From assembly GCA_030998015.1 (NCBI GenBank), contig JARWMV010000247.1, forward strand, positions 434,001-498,000: DNA of 64,000 nucleotides, written 5' to 3'. A program made the position numbers and the translations under genes. Of this stretch, positions 47,499-57,593 are shown piece after piece. Origin of the DNA: Ceratorhiza oryzae-sativae (taxonomy: Eukaryota > Basidiomycota > Agaricomycetes > Cantharellales > Ceratobasidiaceae). Under the pieces are notes generated by a model. That model had not been told where the DNA came from, ran no database searches, and worked only from the letters and a program-made list of their open reading frames with translations. How positions within the stretch are numbered: the first letter of the stretch is position 1; the number at the start of each line of letters is the position of its first letter.

Positions 47499-50400
47499 TC
47501 CACAACATCACCCCACGCTATACAGGCAGTAATATCTCCATTATAAACAACTGTTCACCGTCTACGTCAAACCTGAAAACTCGACTGTGGGCACGAGGTC
47601 TCAACTCATCTATCGAGGGTCATATTGCACCACGTGCACTCCATTACAGCTTGTGAAAACTGGGGTACTGGCTGGCCTGGCGGCTTGGTGGTTTGGCGGT
47701 TTGGCGGTCCGAACGCCACACACACACACAACAAGCGAACAGATGAACATATGCCCGCTGACCCACATTGGACGAAAGACGCACGCTTGGAATGTGATAA
47801 ACTTTGAGCTTATCCTATGTGGGTGGCTGCGGTCGTCCCACTATACGGCTCTGCATTTGGACTGCACTGCCCGGTTCTTGCTTTGCCCGATTTTCGTTCT
47901 GATGTCGATCCTATCAAGTTCCCTTGCTTAGTCTGCCTAGAAATCTTCTATGGTAGGACCCATATTGGCCAAGTGCGGCCTAGGAGCCGGGCCAATTATG
48001 TTTTGACAAGCGATGTCCCAAAACCGTCGCATTTGTAATCGCCTTCAATACAAATATTATATTTGGTCTGCATCTTTTTAGCGCATTAATCATTCTATTC
48101 AGCGAAGTTCTTCCGCTCGATAATTAACTAAATGGCAACCCAGCTCTTCAAGTGTAATTCCATTGAACCAGGAACCGCGTTGAACTGTCGGTCATATAAC
48201 TGTTCCAAATCGTAAAGCGAATTTTTAGCTTAGTGCGATCCAGCCTTGTTGGGAAGGTACAATGTCGCATGTCTACTCCAACTCTATTCAACGCCCTTTT
48301 CTTCCGGAGGGCGGCTTAGCTCCTAAGAATGCACTCCCCGTGAAACACACGCGTCAAGCAAGCTTTTCTATTTGAATTTCAGCAGAACTTGCACGCAATA
48401 TATCCTCAAACAACCAGAGCGAAGAGCGCATGCTCTAATTACTGCATAAGTGGTTGATTAAGGAGTCGTATAATCATCAACATTAGTGGCTAGTCCGGTC
48501 AAGATGCCCTTCGGCAATTGGTAGTCCGATCAGCAAAAAGTCGGATGAAGCGCACCAGCCATTTGGCCACCGGGCCGATGGGCCACCATTGGGCGCCACG
48601 CTCAGGTGTGTATGCTGGGTACAACAGGGAAACGAGTACGGCTGTAGGGTGCGTTTCCAAATGGCACCGCAAAAAAATCAATCATCTATCAGCTGAGATT
48701 TTCATGCATGGCCTTGACACTCTGGTATTGCCATGCGTCGACCACGAATAGCCTGCTTCTTTTTCGGATGTGCCACCATGAAGCGTGCGAAATTAATCCC
48801 GTTCCCCCAGGTTGAAGAGACTAGAGCGTTTGATACGGTAGCGGAAGCGGTGCCCTTGCCCCGATCGCGCCATACCGACTGATTCTCGAGGGTTTAGTAT
48901 AGACCATAATGGGCTCAATGCCTTGAGGGTTGTATGCGTTGTCTTGGGGCATTGGCGACAACGGCTAATACACTTATAAACGAGGCATGTCACGTCGATT
49001 TACTACACGATGCCACCTAGCAAAGTTTGGGTGAAAGAAGCTGAAAAGCGTTGGCTCGTTTCCGGCGCTCCCGGCTATTGTTATTTTGATACTCGCTCAT
49101 AGGGGTGTAGTACTTTCTCAAGTCGGTGTCGGCCAAACTTCCATGGTAGCATTGCTTCTAGGGGTGCGGCTTGCTCTCACAGCGATCTACCGTGGATGGT
49201 AACCGCATTTTAGGCTCAGAGGCATAGCCAGTTCCAAAGGCGACGTTGGGAGTTTTTCATTTGACTATGTCTGGTGGTGTCTCCTACCATTAGGCTCTAG
49301 GAACCACAAGTGAATGAGTCGTTGCGCATCACCTCGTGCAGGAGTCCCGGAAAACTGTGTTTCTGGCTTCGCCCAACGGTGGCCCTGAGGTCTCGTTCCC
49401 GCAGTGGTGCTATGGCGTTTGGCAGAACACTGTAACTGTCTGCAGGTAGTTGACTCTGCACATCAGCCGACACCTCATGGACAACCCTAGCTTAGTTCCG
49501 GATTTTCTCTGATTTCTGAGGGCTGCAAAACGCATTCGTTGAGACGAAATTGACAGGCATATATTGAACTATTATATACCATGAATCCACGAGATGCGTT
49601 AGTAGACGGATGTACCTGGACAAGCGGACGCCACGCATTAGCGTTGTAACTCGCCCTTTACGACCGGTACCAGCGAAGGCAGTAGCGTTGCGAGACAGGT
49701 CAGTTTTCTGCTAGTAAACGCTCTCGGCGTGCTGATAGCTTTTGATGTGCGTGGCTTATCTAGGTAGAATCTACAACACACTCCAGATGACTGGCGAGCT
49801 TAAGGTGTAAAGCTCGACCCGGTTGAGCGTTACATGTGTGGCGACCTGGTGGCCATTAGAGGCAGGTGGACGTGTCCTATGGATCGCGGTGTGCTCTGGA
49901 GTGGTGGTGGTGGTGGTGGTGGGGGGGGGAGTTATGGGTTATCAGCACTTCTAGAATCAGAACGACGGATTCACTTGGGGGAGTACTTGCCTCCCAAAGC
50001 TCGTCTTCTCCGGTGGGTTTAGCCAAGTAGAACCTCAAATATTCACATGATAAGCAGCAACAAAGGGGGGGGGTTATATAGTAGAGTGTGGATTCGACGC
50101 GGCATCCTGTGCTACGGTGGGCTGTTGTCGACGAGGCCGGATAGGGTCTGGCGCAGTCTGAAATGGGTGTCCGACCACTTCAACGATAATGAAAAAAGGA
50201 GTGGAGCGAAGGGATTCTAGATGGTCTCAAGAGGGGGGTTGTTCTTCAGTCATGTAGTCGCGTTAGCCCGGGCTTTCGAAGCCTCTACGCAGTGGCTTCG
50301 CACGAGTGGAGCCTCGATCAATCGCAGGTTCTAGCCCGACGACTGGTGAGCTCATCGATCAGCCTCTACATGCAGCAATTATATTCCATATTTTATAAGA

Positions 50401-50599
50401 ACAGAGACGGGCTAATGCACAAATGGCAGTTCATGCTGCTTGATTGGATCCCCAACACAAGATCGAAATAGGTGCTGTGATTCCCAGAGACGTGTGATGT
50501 AACGGTAACGCTACAAATTGCCTGCTCGTTGCTGCCACAGGCTACGCTTCTCAGATTTAGTTGAGTTTCAACACAAATAGGAATCGGCTTGGTTTCAGG
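47499..50599. other. 3.1 kb without a recognised gene
   Basis: No gene, RNA gene or repeat element that I can support. A short purine-rich low-complexity tract (ggt repeats followed by a G run) lies at about 49901-49930. The last few hundred bases should contain the RRP45 promoter. Confidence 0.45.
49901..49930 (+). repeat. ggt microsatellite and G run
   Basis: A run of at least six ggt/gtg units flows directly into a G homopolymer. It is seen directly. Such tracts are prone to length error and may be variable between isolates. Confidence 0.7.
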
Positions 50600-51824
50600 A
50601 TGCCTCGAGAACTTGAGCCTCCTATTATTCAGGGGGAATTCATTCTCGCCGCTCTTCGCGCCTCTCCTCCTGTCAGAGTCGATGGTCGTTCACCAATGCA
50701 AGCGCGGGAGCCGGAGTTGGTATTTGGCGATGAGCTTGGATGCGTCGAATGTCGAATGGGGAAAACAAGGTGTGTCGAATCAAACGATATATCACCATTC
50801 CTTGGGTTGTACTGATATTGTTCGGGAGAGCCCTAGCTAACGTCTCGGCCTCGATGGCACGGCCTCGAGCGGATCGACCCTATGAGGGAGCATTACAATT
50901 CATACCGAGTTGAGTCCTATGGCTTCTGCGATTTACGAACGGGAAGGTACGCTTGATTTCGTGAAGGAATTATCGGCTACTTACGCTATACGGATTGTAG
51001 ATCTTCCGAAGAGGAGGTCGTACTTACTCGTATGATCGAAAAGATAATTCGTAGGAGCGAGGCTGTAGATCGAGAGGCATTATGCATTCTTGCTGGACAG
51101 CAGGTATGAAACAATATCCACATGTGTATGACTCCACCTAAACCCTATAGGTATGGGTTATTCGCTTGACAATCCATATCCTGTCAGACGAAGGAAACAT
51201 ACTGGACTGCGCGTGTTTAGCCGCCATGGCTGCGTTGCGTCATTTTAGGTGCCCAGATTGGATGTTTCCCGAATATCACGGTTGCTAATGGACGTACCTG
51301 GCAGGCGACCAGACGTTGAGGTTGTCGGCGACGAAGTTATCGTCGTATGTTGTTTCATTTTCCACTTTTAGTACATCTTCCAAACTGTTTGGTTCAGCAT
51401 GACCCGGATGAACGAGCACCAGTCCCATTATCACTGCATCATACGCCATACTGTGTGTCCTTCGCATTTCTCGAAGAAGAGTGAGTACCCGCAATTGCAG
51501 GGTTCTCTCAATGTCTGACCGTATTCGATAGTTTGTCCATTCTAGATCCGAATCATCTCGAGACGCAACTTTCTCAGTCATCACTAAGCTGGCACTCACA
51601 CCCGCTCGCGAGATTTGTACCGTACAAAAGGCAGGAGGTTTGGCTTTGGGCGCTGATGATATGCTCCGGTGAGTATCTTATCTTGAATAGATGTCATTTT
51701 CAACCTATTTGAATGGGTCGGCAGGTTGGTCGATCTCGCAGCGCGTAGAGCAAAAGAGCTAAGCACGCTGGTTGAAAAGCGGTTAAAGGAGGACTTCTCG
51801 ACTCGTGTAATCGAAGTTCGGTAA
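50600..51824 (+). CDS. RRP45: exosome complex subunit RRP45 (RNase PH-like)
   Basis: The first exon starts at 50600 with MPRELEPPIIQGEFILAALR, then RVDGRSPMQAREPELVFGDE and GCVECRMGKTR. After an intron come NVSASMARPRADRPYEGALQ, then EVVLTRMIEKIIRRSEAVDR, EALCILAGQQVWVIRLTIHI, LDCACLAAMAALRHFR, RPDVEVVGDEVIV, LHHTPYCVSFAFLEEE, ALTPAREICTVQKAGG and LVDLAARRAKELSTLVEKRL to IEVR. This is the RNase PH fold of the Rrp45/EXOSC9 ring subunit, which helps form the RNA channel of the nuclear and cytoplasmic exosome. One-base shifts are needed near 50901 (TTC before ATACC), 50940 (GAACGGG) and 51571 (TTT). Each is next to a C or T run. The junction of exons 1 and 2 is not settled. Confidence 0.9.
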
Positions 51825-51914
51825 GACACACGGTCGTCCACGTCGAGAATAGGAAAAGGCTTCAAGCAAGCGCTTGCCCAATATTTGATTAGTGCCAAAA
51901 TAAAATCGTATTAT

Positions 51915-52577
51915 TCAAACTTGAGTCACCACCGGCATCAAAATGACGGGTAGTGGCACATTGCATGATATCCTGGTGTATCCCCTGTTGACCATCCCTC
52001 TTGAAAATGTTCGAGCAATATTGTTCACGGGTGTCACCTCAACGCAGTTCATGTCTATGTTAGCCTCCTTTAACAAGAATCGGAGCCGAAGCATCGACTC
52101 GTTGGGCTCATGCGCTTGATGAACCGAGTCATTGAACATTTGGACAGTGGATTTACTCTGTGAGCAAATCGTGATGCGAGAACCCCAGTAACCCAAAGCA
52201 ACAGCTGCTCGAGCCGCCAACTCGAGCGCTAGTATTTCCTGCGATTCTGGGCATTTGTGTTGACTGGTATCGTGTTCTTTAACGCATCGAAATATTGCCG
52301 TTTGTGTACCGATAACGATGGTTATGTAGCATGGAACTGTTGTGTCGACCCAACACTTTAAGCTCGGTGTCGGTACGGGTGTGGGGGCGGGTACGGATGC
52401 TGGTGCAAGGCTGCCATGGCTTTCTTTTGGAATAACATCTAAGGCACTCGTTTTATTTTTATTCAGATCGATGAGCGAGAATTTATAATTGCCTTTCACG
52501 GGTGTAGTTGCAGCCGTTGTGGCAGCGTCAACGGAGCCGCAACCAACTGGATGTTCTTGATTAAACGATGCATTCAT
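51915..52577 (-). CDS. RNase-H-like protein, perhaps retroelement-derived
   Basis: One open frame of 220 residues. The second half reads like an RNase H domain: ILALELAARAAVALGYWGSR, ITICSQSKSTVQMFNDSVHQ, then VEVTPVNNIARTFSRG, where retroelement RNase H domains usually have NPADAPSRG-like tails. An upstream exon region (52.58-52.80 kb) adds WKTVSTLSKSQIKELANAKV and RRRELASKMWNALPKADKQ, which has an HMG-box-like look. No reverse transcriptase or integrase is seen nearby. The 3' end lies about 90 bp from the RRP45 stop on the other strand, so the two genes converge. The domain call is an inference from pattern, not an alignment. Confidence 0.45.
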   Translation of the reverse strand: MNASFNQEHPVGCGSVDAATTAATTPVKGNYKFSLIDLNKNKTSALDVIPKESHGSLAPASVPAPTPVPTPSLKCWVDTTVPCYITIVIGTQTAIFRCVKEHDTSQHKCPESQEILALELAARAAVALGYWGSRITICSQSKSTVQMFNDSVHQAHEPNESMLRLRFLLKEANIDMNCVEVTPVNNIARTFSRGMVNRGYTRISCNVPLPVILMPVVTQV

Positions 52578-52959
52578 TCAACCATCCACAAATACCTGTT
52601 TATCTGCCTTTGGCAATGCATTCCACATTTTGGATGCTAGCTCCCGTCGCCTGGACCCATTGAGAGAGTGGGCAATTGTTCAGCAAGTTTAGGGATGACT
52701 TTCGCATTTGCAAGCTCCTTGATTTGTGACTTCGACAATGTAGATACCGTTTTCCAGCTTTTGATATTTAGAATTGGCAGAGAAGTAGCCGTGTTAGCTT
52801 TCTCCTAGTGCAAATACGCTGAAAGGTTGATGGTATCAAAAGCTTTGGACATGCTGGTCGGGTGGCAACTTCTTGCCACGCTCAGTAAAATAAGCGCTGG
52901 GAGGCAAAACCGTAACAAACATACTCCTTTGTCACTACTTCAATTCTGCCAGACCCAAC

Positions 52960-53323
52960 ATGACTCGTACGAAAAAAGCGGCAAGGCGAAAGCAAAACAA
53001 AATCACGAAACCCAAGGATGCGGATGGCTCAGATGGAAGAAAAGTTGGTAAAAACGTTCGTAAGGCAGAGGAAAAAGCGGCGGTGCGTATTGATCAGGGG
53101 GCGACCCCACGATCTAAGCTGACTGGATCTATTTTCATTACGCCTTTGTGTTTATGATCCATTTAACTTTTAAAACACCTAGGCTGCGAGCAAGTCTCAG
53201 GCGATAGGAGCTAAGGATGCAGAGAATTCGACGAAGGAGGCCCGAGCTCCCAGGACGGGTCTCACTTCAGAGCCTCCCATAGAATCCTCGGCTGCAGTAA
53301 TGATGGCAGAGGAAGTAGTGTGA
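52960..53323 (+). CDS. small basic Lys/Ala-rich protein, 87 residues
   Basis: Exons 52960-53082 and 53183-53323 join in phase 0 across a 100 bp intron. The first half is highly basic (MTRTKKAARRKQNKITKPKD, VRKAEEKAA). The second is Ala/Ser/Lys-rich, becoming acidic at the end (SSAAVMMAEEVV). No domain. It could be a nucleic-acid-binding small protein or a chance join; the clean splice and start support a real gene. Confidence 0.5.
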
Positions 53324-53509
53324 ACTAGCTTGGGTGGCATTTTGTGGTAATGACTCTAATCGTGCTTAGCAAGTTGTCTGAATCTTTTGGGAGCCACTAC
53401 TGCGTTGATATATTCCCTTCATATCTATTCGCTTACTCGCGTTAATAGCCCTTGTACATATACGGTTGAGGCTACATTGTCGATCGATATCTATGTCACG
53501 TGATCGCAT

Positions 53510-53525
53510 CTTTTTTTTTTTTTTT
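53510..53525 (+). repeat. T homopolymer run
   Basis: An uninterrupted run of about fourteen T lies between the small basic gene and the next gene. It is seen directly and matters because homopolymers elsewhere in this window seem miscounted. Confidence 0.8.
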
Positions 53526-53924
53526 GCATACATATTTATAGACCTACACGAACACAGGGTCGAACCTGTCATAAGAAACACAAACACGACGAACAAACGG
53601 ACAAGAACGGGGCACAGGGGGCGGCACGGGGGGAAGAGGTCAAACGGCCCGGGGGCGTACTAAAGACAGAGGGCGATCACGAAGTGAGGCAAACACAAAC
53701 ACACACGGACTAGATATTGAGACGGTCACGGGGAAAGCGGAAAGCGCCAGAGTCTTTGAGAAAATCGACGAGGGCCCAAAGGCCTTTCATCGTGCCAAAT
53801 ACTTTCGCCATTTCTATCGAGGGGAGCCTTTACGAAGTAGCCATCGCGATTCCGACTGCAGTCTCGGAGCACGTGTCACGTGATCGCGTCACATCAACTC
53901 ATCGTAAACCTCGACATCTTGAGT

Positions 53925-54838
53925 ATGATTTTCGTATTTCTGGTCCTGGGAGCGGCTATATCTTCGCAAGCAGCTACACGCAGGTATTATAGTGATGACC
54001 AGCTGGTATCGTGCCATTCGGACCTAACTGTCCGAGATCACTGTTGCGCCCCGTCAAAACGGCTTGAATTCACTCAGACGTGGGATGAGCGACGTGGTCA
54101 ATGGACCCTAGAGGAAATGAGAGTGGCCTCGTAAGGATAGCTACTATCTACGCGTGCTTCCCCCTCTCTGACGCGTGACTCGACAGATGTGACGAAGACA
54201 AGGAAGAAACCAACTGTGACCCAAGCCGGGCCTACCCCCCATCCAAGATTCTCAATTTAGTAGAGGGATATGCCCGTCACGCAGTCCCACTGACGGAAAC
54301 CAGCCGTTCTCTTCGCTGGGGAGGAATTGGATCCGACGCGAGCGATGACGACGTGGCAGCTGTTTGGGCTCAACATGTGCGTACGACGCTTTTCTCAATT
54401 GCACAATGCCTAATTGATATCAACGGCAGTGGGCTCAACACGGCACTTGCATTTCAACATTTCACCCTGTCTGTTTTGACAAGAACATGCCACAAGGCGA
54501 AGAAGAATGCATGGAATGATCCCGGACCAGCGCTTTTCATTAAAGCGATACATCAACAACAGGAAGCTCTCTTGAATCTCCGAAACCCACTCCCAGGCGA
54601 GGTATATTCACTGTTTGCCACATGATTTTATCCTCTGACTTGTCTTTCAACGCAGCCTCATCAAATCCGCCGGGAGATCTCACTCGCAGGAACCCCCTTT
54701 CTCGGCACATTCCAATCAAAGCAAAAGGGACAGAAGGCGCCAGTTGTGCAAAAGCTCTCATTTTTTGCTAACCGTGATCGGGAGCGAGCGAAACACCAGC
54801 AAAGGGTGTTTGTAGGATCCCATCATGAAGAGCTTTGA
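53925..54838 (+). CDS. hypothetical protein, 267 residues, possible signal peptide
   Basis: Exons 53925-54130, 54187-54601 and 54656-54838 join in phase into 267 residues. The chosen start gives a hydrophobic leader MIFVFLVLGAAISSQA. Upstream starts in the same frame (53880) would bury it. The body reads YYSDDQLVSCHSDLTVRDHC, TQTWDERRGQWTLEEMRVAS, KILNLVEGYARHAVPLTETS, AQHVRTTLFSIAQCLIDING, ALFIKAIHQQQEALLNLRNP and a basic C-terminus FFANRDRERAKHQQRVF. No family recognised. The mix of a leader and a basic tail is odd; the leader may instead be an internal stretch of a longer gene whose frame continues upstream (53.72 kb onward in another frame). Confidence 0.55.
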
Positions 54839-55592
54839 CTAGAGTTGTATAAAAATCTTGACCAACAGCTTTTGTGAATACAAATTAGCATGCGTGACAC
54901 TTATGATCCTTTGACTGCCCAGCTTCATTCATGCACGCGAGACGGCATCTACAAACTCACTTGTCCACATTTATCTCTGTTGAGGCATAATTCTATAACA
55001 CCATTCCTAACAGCTCGCTCGCTCGAATCTCCCTGTGGTCGTTCGTTCCCACCTTTCCTTCCTTCCCGCCCGCTCCCTTCCAAAAATATCCCCCTCGACG
55101 TCCCCTGCCTAACTAGTTAGTATCACTCCTTTTACTCGACCCTCCCACTTTGTACTCTCACCGCTCTATTGAGTACTATCTGAGAGATATACATCTAGAA
55201 GGACGACTGATGCAGCAGGTTGGCTGAGCCATCTACATCAGCTCGAAGCTCTTAGGGACATTTATACGTGCTCATGTGAAGTCAAGTGCTGATTCCACTA
55301 AGCGGAAGATAATTTCAGGTGACCAAGTGCCCGACGTGGCCGAGAGGCTAGGCAACAAACCTAGCCACACCGTGGACACATAAGATCTTAGCATTAAAGA
55401 TATACCCGAAGGACCGTTACCTTGCAACGGGCTGTGCAAGCTGTGCATGCCGATTGAGCGTCTTGAGAGTATCGGAATGGCCAGGTTGAATACAAAAGAT
55501 ACATGGATTCAACTCCTCGAGCCCATAGCAATCCTTTCCCCCTCTCTGTCGTTGTGGTTTGAATAAGGGCTGGTCGTCTCCACGGTCGTTCT

Positions 55593-55933
55593 ATGGATAG
55601 TACTTCAAGCGAACCAGTGCCTCGTGCTGGCATGGTGGCAGCCCCATCCAACACTGGTTAGTTTGATTGATGTCGTTCGGTCAGATAACGACTAACTTTG
55701 ATCCATCGTCAGATTCGACCCCAGAAAACTTCGATAATGATTCGTTGTCTGATGAGGTGTCTAAAAGAAATTGTCAATGTCAAGGGGTGAGCGGCTTGGC
55801 TACTGCACAAACGACAAATCTAATGCTCGGCTAGGGGTCGTGCTGTGGTGGCCCTGGCTGCGAGCCATTTCTCATCATGCAGGGGATTGTTGCATGTATC
55901 ATGTGTCCCTTCATCTGTTGCTCTGGCTGCTGA
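55593..55933 (+). CDS. tiny Cys-rich protein, 78 residues
   Basis: Exons 55593-55656, 55713-55786 and 55835-55933 join in phase into 78 residues. The N-terminal 48 residues are acidic and Ser-rich without Cys (MDSTSSEPVPRAGMVAAPSN, FDNDSLSDEVSKR). The C-terminal 30 hold all the cysteines: NCQCQGGSCCGGPGCEPF, then a hydrophobic stretch with CIMCPFICCSGC at the very end. The Cys-flanked short hydrophobic tail resembles tail-anchored CYSTM/PLAC8-like small stress proteins, but it matches no family clearly. There is no signal peptide, so an apoplastic effector is less likely than a membrane-associated one. Confidence 0.6.
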
Positions 55934-56541
55934 AGACTCTGACTCTTTTCGCCATTTCTCTTGGGTTTACATTTGGCAGAGTTTGTCATCTAACATCTGT
56001 ATTTATATGCAGCTGGTCTAATGCTTTATCGTTTCGCTTACGATCGTGAAATAGATGAACACGATCTGCATGAGTCAGAAATTTCTGAACTTGAAATCAA
56101 GCCTGCCGAGTCTGGATATCCATGCAATTGGTGAGCCGGACACCATGTCGAGTTTACGCTGAAAAGACAGCGGGAGCATTGGCCCTCTGGTTGTCGATTG
56201 TCGAATAAATTTGTACCATGAGCCGTTGTATTCCAGCCTTTATACGTTCGTTTCTACCGACCAAATAAGGAAAGCGGTCAAGAACTAGGTCATGGTTAAG
56301 AGCCGATCAGTATCTATCAATCAAAACTGGCTAGAACGATATCACTCAGCTACTTAGTAAACCTCGTCCGACCGCATTCCCATACGTATCTATGCGCTGA
56401 GAGGATGCTAAGTTTTGGAGAAGGGAGGGATGTACTTGGCGTGCAACAAACCTAGGAAAATGCACGCAAGCAATGAAAGAGATATCTAGAATATATTTGT
56501 GCAACATGCGAATAGTTAATACAGCAAAACGCAACGGCCAC

Positions 56542-57236
56542 TTATTGACTAAGGATCATACGAGTGAAACTTTCGTAGTTCACGTTGCCATCACTATTCA
56601 CGTGGACTTCAGCAGGTTGCAAGAGTTGGCATGGAAAGGTACTCACGGTCCAATTTGTACGCCTTTGAGAAGTTCGTCTACTTCCTCGTCAGTCATTTTC
56701 TCGCCAAGCTGAGTGAGAACGTAGCGGAGCTCTCCAGCGCCAATAAAGCCGTTGCCCTCTTTGTCGAAGACCTGGAATCCACGGATGAACTCCTCTGCAA
56801 GCAAGGATAAGTGACCCAAGCCCTTGTAGCACCCAAAAACGCACCTGGCGTCCCAGCTGGCTTGAACCCGTCAGGTCGGTTGAGAATAGCTAAGAATGTC
56901 TTGTAATCGACTAGGGGACACCGTACGTAATTAGCGGCACTAGAATAAGTACTGCGTACGGATCTTACCCTCGCGCGGAGCATTGCTCGCAATTTCCGCC
57001 ACCTCGCCTTGGGTTGGGTTCTGTCCAAGAGCACGCAAAAGGTCGCCGATTTGTTCGCGTGGGACAAATCCCGTTCCTCGCTTGTCAAAGAGAGCAAACG
57101 CCTCCTTATATTCTGAATCGCGGGGTATGGATAATGAGAAGTGGTGAGAATAGAGTGTAGACAAGTACCTGCGTTGTCAGCCTTTTGAAAACAATTCAGT
57201 CAGTGGTGCAGAAAAAAGGGCCAAACAGCGTACCAT
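56542..57236 (-). CDS. cdc4: myosin essential light chain, Cdc4 type (EF-hand)
   Basis: Six exons (57234-57236, 57169-57181, 56969-57112, 56845-56910, 56647-56794, 56542-56593) join perfectly into 141 residues, the same length as fission yeast Cdc4. The first coding exon is just the ATG, followed by a 13 nt exon (MADNA). The rest reads [96 protein letters not shown] and [18 protein letters not shown]. The EF-hand loops have lost several calcium ligands, as in Cdc4. It binds IQ motifs of type II and V myosins and is needed for the contractile ring and septation. Confidence 0.93.
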
Positions 57237-57593
57237 TGAGGGTGATAACGATCGTTAGTGTCGTAAATTGGTGGTCCGTGGTGGTTGGGTGTAGACGCAA
57301 GGGTTCTAATGGCGTCCAAACATAGGGGCTCGTCACGTGCGCGTCATTAGCTTTTGAATTGCCAATCTCATCACCAGCTCGCACCACGACAGACAACAGG
57401 ATAGAGCGTCCAAGGATCATATGTTGGTCGTTTCCATCTTTCAGTTGTAATATCTCGAGCAATTTGTGTCATAGACCATTAATCGCTGGAAACAGATAGC
57501 ATTAGCTTTTGCCGGTCATGGAATCACAAACTATTGAGGAATCGACGACAGCAGTAATTCCTCAAGGGTATATTGTGTCAATACCGCTTAACA
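57237..57593. promoter_or_regulatory. shared bidirectional promoter of cdc4 and ULA1
   Basis: Only 357 bp separate the start codons of the two divergent genes, and 5' leaders must lie within it. No specific operator was identified by eye. An alternative short upstream Met (ATGGAATCACAAAC at about 57518) lies inside it on the ULA1 strand and could be a short upstream ORF. Confidence 0.55.

Noticed and set aside
53545..53575. T-arm-like sequence around agggtcgaacctg
   Set aside because: Only the arm can be seen; no anticodon arm or acceptor stem at the right spacing.
55330..55385. tRNA-like stretch with gtggccgagaggc
   Set aside because: The D-arm-like motif is present, but no T-loop or matching acceptor stem follows.
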